This document shows, in pieces, positions 57,904-64,000 of a stretch of DNA of 64,000 nucleotides. Every line of letters begins with the position of its first letter. Positions within the stretch are counted from its first letter, which is position 1. Where the stretch lies: assembly GCA_029255685.2 (NCBI GenBank), contig CM055314.2, positions 7,582,399 through 7,646,398 on the forward strand. The letters run 5' to 3'. Made by a program: the position numbers and the translations under genes. Origin of the DNA: Silene conica. Its lineage: Eukaryota; Streptophyta; Magnoliopsida; Caryophyllales; Caryophyllaceae. The notes below the pieces were generated by a model, which searched no databases, was not told the origin of the DNA, and saw only the letters and a program-made list of their open reading frames with translations.

Positions 57904-59624
57904 CTTGCTTGTCCTCAAGCATGCACTAAGACTCAAAAGAAAATAAAACTTCTAATGGAACGGACTTCATACTTTTTACAACTAAACACAACACTATGCT
58001 TAACCAATTTAATGCATCCTTCAATTATAATCAAACATAATGTCAAGAGCAAAACGAATTGAACATGTTGGAAAAGCATGCTAAAATTTCAACCTTGCAA
58101 GACTCATTCTAATTGGACTCTCGCGGTACGCTCGAGACACTCATGAAAGCAAAGGGTCAAATGTATATGTGAAAGATAAGAAGATAAATAAAAGTAAGGA
58201 CTCTCACCTATCTACGACCCGTAAGAACATGCCTGCAATCTAACATGAATAAAATCTCTACAACCGTACATATGCATTCCCACACTAAATAACCATGACA
58301 CATGCCGAGGCAAATTTGGGATTGTGAGGCTAAAGGTAAGAAGGGGTTTAAAATAAGTTATGGGAAGAGGGGTTAAACCGAGCTAACATCCGTCTATCCA
58401 TACTATAAGATCACTTCTTATTGTTTGCTTTTTTTCCTTTCATATATGCCAATGTTCCACAATTCTTCCAAATTTTTCTTTTTATTATTATTTTTTTATT
58501 TTTTTTTTTCTTTTCTTTTTCTTTTCTTCTTCTTTTTTTTCAGGAAAACGACCTATCCAATGGTCCTGGTCGACCGACCAGGGAAACTGGTCGACCGACC
58601 AGCCTTGAAAACAGGCTGCTCCGTTTTTTTTCTATCATTCCCTTTTTTTTTTCTTCTATCATTCTCCCAAAATCAAAATTCACCGATGAAGCATAAACCA
58701 AAGGATGGCAAGGAAAACAGTCCCATTACTAAATTATTAGCTCGGCTAGGGTAAGCAATTTTTAGAATGTAGCCAATGGGTAAAAGAGTTCAATTTGGCT
58801 ATGTGAGGATAATGGGAATAATGAGAAAGGGGTACCTCTACCACATGTGTCAACAAACCAGAAAACCGAATGCATACAGGTATTAAGAAGACAAAATTCA
58901 TGTTTATGCATATTGATGTAACATGCCTCAAGAGGAGAAACTACTCACAACCTATATGAAATCGGTCATGGATGTCACCGATTTATTAAGCTCTAATCCT
59001 TAGAATATGTAGTAGCTTGCCAAGAAGAGAGTCAAGTCTAATAATTTAGCATGAAATCAACAAAAACTCGTAGATAATGCAAAAGACTAGCTTGAAAATT
59101 CTTGAAAAATGCAAGGCAAAGCAATAAATGATATGTGAGGCATCAATTGTATTTATCCGTTCCGACTCGACCTAAAGACTTAAGACAGAGAAGAACGCGC
59201 GACAGGTAAGCACACGCGGCAAGAGAGGATGGAAACAAGAAAAACACCTAAAGGAATGAAAAACAAAAGACACAAAAACAATTGCATACTCACAAAGGAG
59301 TATGCAAACACCCTCCCCAAACCAAAACGCACAATGCCCTCATTGTGCTCATCAGCATACGACCACAGCAAAGGGATGGGGGTAGGCGGAAAAGAAGCAA
59401 ACAAAGAAAAGAAAAGGAAAAAGACTAAAAACTACAAAAAGAGTCTATGGAGGAAGGAGGGAAAAACTGGAAATCTAAGGGGGAAAACTGGAAATCGAAA
59501 GGGGAAAATTGGAAATCTAAAGAAGGAAAACACTTACAAAGTAAATGTGGACCTCTCCAAACCGAACCAATCAATAGGGACCTCCCCAAACCGAACCCCA
59601 AAGAGGGTAAGGTTAAGCACGTCC
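57904..59624 (-). other. Non-coding 3' region of the Athila-like element
   Basis: Between the env-position ORF and the LTR lie 1.7 kb without a conserved ORF. They hold one twin module (58568-58600), a poly(T) stretch (58475-58545), three extra polypurine-like tracts (59312-59599) and short tandem GGGGAAAACTGGAAATC units near 59460-59520. Confidence 0.7.
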
Positions 59625-61055
59625 CTATCCCGCTGAGTCGTAGAACGGCTCAGCGTTCTCCTCTCCTTCCCCCTCATCGCCATCCTCCTCAGACTCTACT
59701 CCTGTTCCTGAGGCAGAGCCTGAAGCTTCACCATGGTCACGACCGCCTACGAGAGGTGTGTACCAGGTGGGGTGAGTCCACGGGCCGGTTGGGAGCCTAC
59801 CTTGTGTGGCATACTCCTTGTAAACCGGGTATTGGAAGAGACTATCGTCCAACCGTTTTTGGCTGAACTGCCTGCAAAGACTCGCCATCATTTGTGGCAT
59901 AGATCTGTCATCAACAAAAGGAGGAACATAAACATTAGGAGGAACAGTAAAATCAGATGGGTACCCTGTCCCAGGTGTGGCATGGTGGCCACCGGGAGCA
60001 GGGGCCCTGAAACCTCTAGAAGTGCCTCCCCTAAGCGGGAGGCGGTAAGACGGGAGTAGTGGTCGGGGCTCCCCTATAACAGTAGAAAGGGGAAACATAG
60101 GGGGAGCCGTGGTGATGGGGATGCGGTCACTGAGATAGGTGTCTATTTTCCAAACACCTCTACTGTTTACCCAACGCACGGACCTGACATAAGCCATGTC
60201 CATGTATCGGGAGAGAGGGTCGACCGCATCCTCATAGCGAGGGAACTGGGGTACAAAAGAGCGGGCTAATCGGGTGACTAGCCCACCACAGACAATAGTG
60301 GTCAAAAAAGTTCCCTCACCCACCGACATAAAATGAGAGGCGACCAAATGAGCAGTGTTATAAGACTGCTGACCCGTACGTCCGATGTTAAGATAACCGG
60401 ACAAAATGGAGAGCTCAATGTTGTTAACATTTTGAGACTCTTTGCGGCCAAAAACAGTGTTGGCCAACAGACGCAAAAAATAACGGGGGGTAGGGAGGTG
60501 GATGGTACTGTTTTTCTTCTTCACATCGTTGGAATCAGAAATACAGGACCACATATCAGAATACGACCCCGTGGGGTTATCAGTAAGACCCTCAGAAGAC
60601 AGACCCAAAATTTGAGCAAATTGGGTTAAAGTTAAAGCATAAGTTTCATTGAACATGCGAAAAGAGATACAAAAACTATCATAGCCGGGGTGAAGTGCCC
60701 CTAAATCAAAGGTAAAGGAAGAAAAGAACTCAAGAGTAAGAAGGCGGTAGGTGATCTCGTCCATAGTGATAAGGCCTGCAAACCCGGTCCCAATGAGCAT
60801 AGAAACCACCTCATCATGGCATCCTAAGGCATGCAAAGCTGAAACACACAGGAAACGGGTCGCCACTACCGCGCAATGAGCACTCAGATGGAGGAATCGG
60901 GCCTTCTGGGCCGGAGAGCTGAAAGTGATCTGCGGATAGTCCGGTAGGCTATCCGTGTCCTGAACTGCTAGACCTCTCGACCTAGAGACACGTCCTCTAG
61001 AAGTGCTTGCACCCGAAGTGCGTGCGCGCTTCCCACCTTGATCACGGCTAGACAT
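59625..61055 (-). CDS. Athila-type ORF in the env position, 476 aa
   Basis: The frame begins MSSRDQGGKRARTSGASTSR after the likely ATG at 61053-61055. An in-frame ATG 15 codons upstream would add the hydrophobic MLIRLIFLIELFSFT. The Ser/Arg-rich start is followed by a block with YPQITFSSPAQKARFLHLS, ITYRLLTLEFFSSF, ISFRMFNETYALTLTQFAQI and LPTPRYFLRLLANTVFGRKE. The tail is Gly/Pro-rich and then acidic (ESEEDGDEGEGEENAE). The central block resembles the 'Athila ORF-1 / putative plant transposon protein' family of Ty3/Gypsy elements, whose function is unknown. No certain transmembrane segment is visible in the body, so calling it an envelope protein would go beyond the evidence. No internal stop. 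Confidence 0.75.
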   Translation of the reverse strand: MSSRDQGGKRARTSGASTSRGRVSRSRGLAVQDTDSLPDYPQITFSSPAQKARFLHLSAHCAVVATRFLCVSALHALGCHDEVVSMLIGTGFAGLITMDEITYRLLTLEFFSSFTFDLGALHPGYDSFCISFRMFNETYALTLTQFAQILGLSSEGLTDNPTGSYSDMWSCISDSNDVKKKNSTIHLPTPRYFLRLLANTVFGRKESQNVNNIELSILSGYLNIGRTGQQSYNTAHLVASHFMSVGEGTFLTTIVCGGLVTRLARSFVPQFPRYEDAVDPLSRYMDMAYVRSVRWVNSRGVWKIDTYLSDRIPITTAPPMFPLSTVIGEPRPLLPSYRLPLRGGTSRGFRAPAPGGHHATPGTGYPSDFTVPPNVYVPPFVDDRSMPQMMASLCRQFSQKRLDDSLFQYPVYKEYATQGRLPTGPWTHPTWYTPLVGGRDHGEASGSASGTGVESEEDGDEGEGEENAEPFYDSAG

Positions 61056-61121
61056 CGTAAAGCTGAAAAGTTCAATTAAAAATATAAGTCTTATGAGCAT
61101 AAGAAAACATTGCTTTAACAA

Positions 61122-62287
61122 AATTAGGCACGAAAAATTGCAAAAACAGAAACTTTAGTAACAGATCTGGTCGGCCGACTACAGGAGCCAGTCGGTCGAC
61201 CAATTTTTCAAGACGGTCTGTATTTTTTTTTTTTTGCTGCAATAAGAAATCAGGAACTGAAAAATTCAGGAAAAAAAACAGTCATGGTCGGTCGACCGTA
61301 AAACCAGGTCGGTCGACCAAATTACGAGAAAAGTTCAGAAACTGCAGAACAATAAAACTCAGGAAAAATCACGGCAGTGGTCGGCCGACCTCAGTTTCCG
61401 GTCGGTCGACCGACATTCGTCAGAAAAACCCAGATCTGTAAATAAAAACCCAGAAAATTCAAAATTCAGTCGGCCGACCTCCGTTTCCGGTTGGCCGACC
61501 GCAACAGTGACGGCGTCGGGTTTCGCGGTTTGAATTTCGTGCGGAAAAAGGCATAAAAATTATAAGGAAGAATTAAACTATCCTAGTCAGCACAAAATCA
61601 CCCAAAATTTTCAGATCTAAGCATATAAACTCAAGAAGAAGAAGAAAACTAAGATAGAAACACATAAATAAGCATGAAAACGGAATTAAGAGCAAAATTG
61701 AACTTAAAAAGATAAACTAATACTACCTAAAACGAGAATAAGAAGGTATAAAACTAAAAAGAGAGAAAGAAAATGAGAGAAAAACATACCTTGAAGATGG
61801 AAAATGAAAGAAAGTAAGTAAAATGGTGAGGGAGGAAGATGGGTGAATAGTTTTTAGGGTTTTATGTGAGAGAGGGAGTGCTGGGAAAGTGAATGAGTGA
61901 AAACACTTAATGCATTTTCAAAACATAACAGACCTGTGACTTTTGACTCTGAAAAATAAAACCGTAAAAAAAAACTCGTGGTCGGTCGACCGGAAAAACC
62001 GGTCGGTCGACCACTGTACTTTTACCTGCTCTGCATTTTTACTTACTCTGTCAGAAAAAGTACAAAAAATTGTCAGTCTGGTCGGTCGACCAGAAAAGTC
62101 GGTCGGTCGACCACTGTACTGACGAAAACTGATTTTTTTTTCTTTTCTGCAGAGATTTCAATTTCCACCTGAGGATAAAATGAAAAAATAAGAAAGAAAA
62201 CGTAAATTTAAACTTAAGCACGGGTTGCCTCCCGTGTAGCGCTGGTTTAAGAGGTCCCGCACGACCTTTTACCTTTTAAGGAGCATC
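61122..62287 (-). other. Spacer between pol and the env-position ORF, six twin modules
   Basis: These 1.17 kb carry no conserved ORF but hold six of the nine twin GGTCGGTCGACC modules (61169-62112). A CACGGGTTGCCTCCCGTG inverted repeat lies near 62219, just after the pol stop. Confidence 0.8.
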
Positions 62288-64000
62288 CTAAAAGGGGTCA
62301 AAGTAAGAAACTTCGACTTTTCCGACATACTCATTTTCTCCTCGGAAGTGCTTCACATATTGGCCATTGACTTTGAACCTCTCACCAGATGAGGTTTCTA
62401 ATTCGATTGACCCGAATTTTGAGACAGCTGTGATGGTGTAGGGTCCGCTCCACCTGGATTTCAGTTTACCAGGAAAAAGACGAATACGAGCATTAAAAAG
62501 TAGCACCCTATCACCTACCTGAAAATCACGTCTAATGATTCTCTTGTCATGCCAGCGCTTTGTTTTCTCTTTGTAGATCCTGGCATTGTCATAGGCTAAC
62601 AACCTGAATTCTTCTAACTCATTAAGCTGCAATAAACGTTTCTCACGGGAAAGATTAGGGTCTAAGTTAAGATCACATATAGCCCACCAAGACTTACGTT
62701 CTAACTCAACTGGTAAATGACAAGTTTTACCATAAATCAATCTGAATGGTGACATTCCTATTGGAGTTTTGAACGCGGTTCTATAGGCCCATAAAACATC
62801 ATCAAGTTTTAGGCTCCAATCTTTCCTAGACTTAGAAACTACCTTGGCTAGGGTCTCCTTGAGTTCTCTATTAGAGATCTCAACTTGACCACTAGTCTGA
62901 GGGTGATAAGCTAAACCCCTACGATGTTGGACACCGAATTTATTTAACAAATCACCTAGGCATTTCTCCTTAAAATGCATACCTCCATCACTTATGACAA
63001 CCCTAGGGACACCAAAACGAGGAAATATGATTTTTTTAAACATCTTAATAACAGCTTTTGCATCACAGTGGGGAGTAGCAATAACTTCTACCCACTTAGA
63101 CACATAATCAACAGCTACAAGAATATACCTGTTACCTTGACTACTGGGAAAAGGTCCTTGATAATCAATGCCCCAAACATCAAAAATCTCTACCTCTAAA
63201 ATACCTACTTGTGGCATCTCATGTCTTTTTGAGACATTCCCAGTCCTTTGACAGGCATCACAGTTACCTACAAAATTTCTACAGTCAGCATGTAAAGTAG
63301 GCCAATAAAAACCAGACTGTAATACCTTGGCCACGGTCCTAGATGGACCGTGGTGACCACCATATGCAGAAGAGTGACATGCTTCCAGAATGTCCCTCAC
63401 CTCCCATTGGGGGACGCATCTCCGGATAAGTCCATCTCCGCATTCTTTAAAAACATAGGGGTCATCCCAAAAATACTGTCTTGCATCGAACATAAATCTC
63501 TTCTTTTGTTGCCAAGACAACTCAGGAGGGATTTTACCTGTAACAGCAAAATTAGCAAAATCAGCATACCAAGGAGGGGGATAAGAACCTGAACTATTAA
63601 TGATAAATAAACTTTCATCAGGAAACGAATCATCAATAGGTAAAGAGTCTTCCCCATCAGTCAACTGTAGGCGAGATAGGTGGTCAGCTACCACGTTTTC
63701 CGCGCCTTTCTTGTCCCTGATCTCAATGTCAAACTCTTGGAGAAGGAGGATCCACCTTAAAAGTCTTGGCTTTGAATCCTTGTTTTGAAAAAGACCTTTT
63801 AAAGCTGCATGGTCAGTATAAACAATTACCTTATTACCTACTAAATATGATCTAAATTTTTCTAAGGCAAATATGACGGCTAGCATCTCCTTCTCTGTGG
63901 TGAAATAGTTGACTTGAGTCTCATCCAGGGTGCGGCTCGCATAGTATATAGCATTACGAGCCTTGTTCTTCCTTTGACCGAGCACAGCACCTACAGCATA
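62288..64000 (-). CDS. pol: Athila-like Ty3/Gypsy pol: RNase H and integrase (partial)
   Basis: The minus-strand frame is open from the stop at 62288 to about 63985, near the window edge; the upstream pol domains lie outside. It begins in the RNase H region ([61 protein letters not shown]). The integrase zinc region follows ([16 protein letters not shown]). The catalytic core shows D in [11 protein letters not shown] in [10 protein letters not shown] and E in [12 protein letters not shown]. Then come [20 protein letters not shown] and a C-terminal DNA-binding region ([20 protein letters not shown]). All three acidic residues are present and no break is visible, so this part could be functional. 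The lineage is judged from the integrase wording and from the ORF that follows. Confidence 0.94.
   Translation of the reverse strand, partial: YAVGAVLGQRKNKARNAIYYASRTLDETQVNYFTTEKEMLAVIFALEKFRSYLVGNKVIVYTDHAALKGLFQNKDSKPRLLRWILLLQEFDIEIRDKKGAENVVADHLSRLQLTDGEDSLPIDDSFPDESLFIINSSGSYPPPWYADFANFAVTGKIPPELSWQQKKRFMFDARQYFWDDPYVFKECGDGLIRRCVPQWEVRDILEACHSSAYGGHHGPSRTVAKVLQSGFYWPTLHADCRNFVGNCDACQRTGNVSKRHEMPQVGILEVEIFDVWGIDYQGPFPSSQGNRYILVAVDYVSKWVEVIATPHCDAKAVIKMFKKIIFPRFGVPRVVISDGGMHFKEKCLGDLLNKFGVQHRRGLAYHPQTSGQVEISNRELKETLAKVVSKSRKDWSLKLDDVLWAYRTAFKTPIGMSPFRLIYGKTCHLPVELERKSWWAICDLNLDPNLSREKRLLQLNELEEFRLLAYDNARIYKEKTKRWHDKRIIRRDFQVGDRVLLFNARIRLFPGKLKSRWSGPYTITAVSKFGSIELETSSGERFKVNGQYVKHFRGENEYVGKVEVSYFDPF

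Larger units (their letters stand above)
57493..62112. repeat. Nine twin GGTCGGTCGACC modules, fixed 21-bp pitch
   Basis: Pairs start at 57493/57514, 57603/57624, 58568/58589, 61169/61190, 61286/61307, 61379/61400, 61468/61489, 61980/62001 and 62080/62101. Every pair has 12 + 9 + 12 bp. Thirteen of the eighteen 12-mers are exact copies of the consensus or its complement. The other five have one or two changes, most often GGCCGACC, which makes a perfect palindrome. Spacers are not conserved. All lie in non-coding parts of the Athila-like element. Confidence 0.95.

Overview
This is a nuclear plant genome window, from a dicot. The genes carry short GT-AG introns, and their products align closely from memory with Arabidopsis proteins. 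Intergenic DNA is AT-rich and filled with transposons. A recurring AAACCGTC / GACGGTCTCATAC-type dispersed sequence makes me think of Caryophyllales, but that is only an impression. No tRNA, rRNA or CRISPR was seen.

Four host genes can be read exon by exon. From left to right they are: a chloroplast uroporphyrinogen-III synthase (HEMD; minus strand, 3' end outside the window); a nine-exon sugar-phosphate/phosphate translocator of the At3g17430/At1g48230 type (minus strand); a three-RRM RNA-binding protein of the RBP45/RBP47 family (plus strand); and the 37-residue OST4 subunit of oligosaccharyltransferase (minus strand, at 37187-37300). They are unrelated in function, as expected in a plant genome.

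The rest is mobile DNA. 10.2-14.5 kb holds a decayed non-LTR retrotransposon, a long pyrimidine tract, and a 5'-truncated LINE with its target duplication. 17.86-22.79 kb is a Mutator-like element (MULE) bounded by long terminal inverted repeats and a candidate 9-bp target duplication. It carries a FAR1-like transposase with SWIM and OTU-like protease regions, interrupted by two in-frame stops, and a convergent intact 143-aa ORF that I do not recognise. Both genes have a 5' intron filled with the same kind of 32-bp palindromic minisatellite. 37.96-42.75 kb contains two Helitrons in opposite orientation; the empty site of the second can be read from a sister repeat.

43.3-56.5 kb is an old Copia element (plus strand) split by a very young, complete 10.4-kb Copia element (minus strand). 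The two LTRs of the young element differ by about two substitutions and one G-run. 56.6 kb to the window end is the 3' part of a Ty3/Gypsy element of Athila type (minus strand): LTR, polypurine tract, an ORF in the env position, and pol.

The strongest unexplained signals are three. First, nine twin modules of GGTCGGTCGACC in the Athila-like element, every pair exactly 21 bp apart. Second, the mirrored minisatellite/convergent-gene layout of the MULE. Third, the stem-loop families in the young Copia element, in which arms change but pairing is kept.
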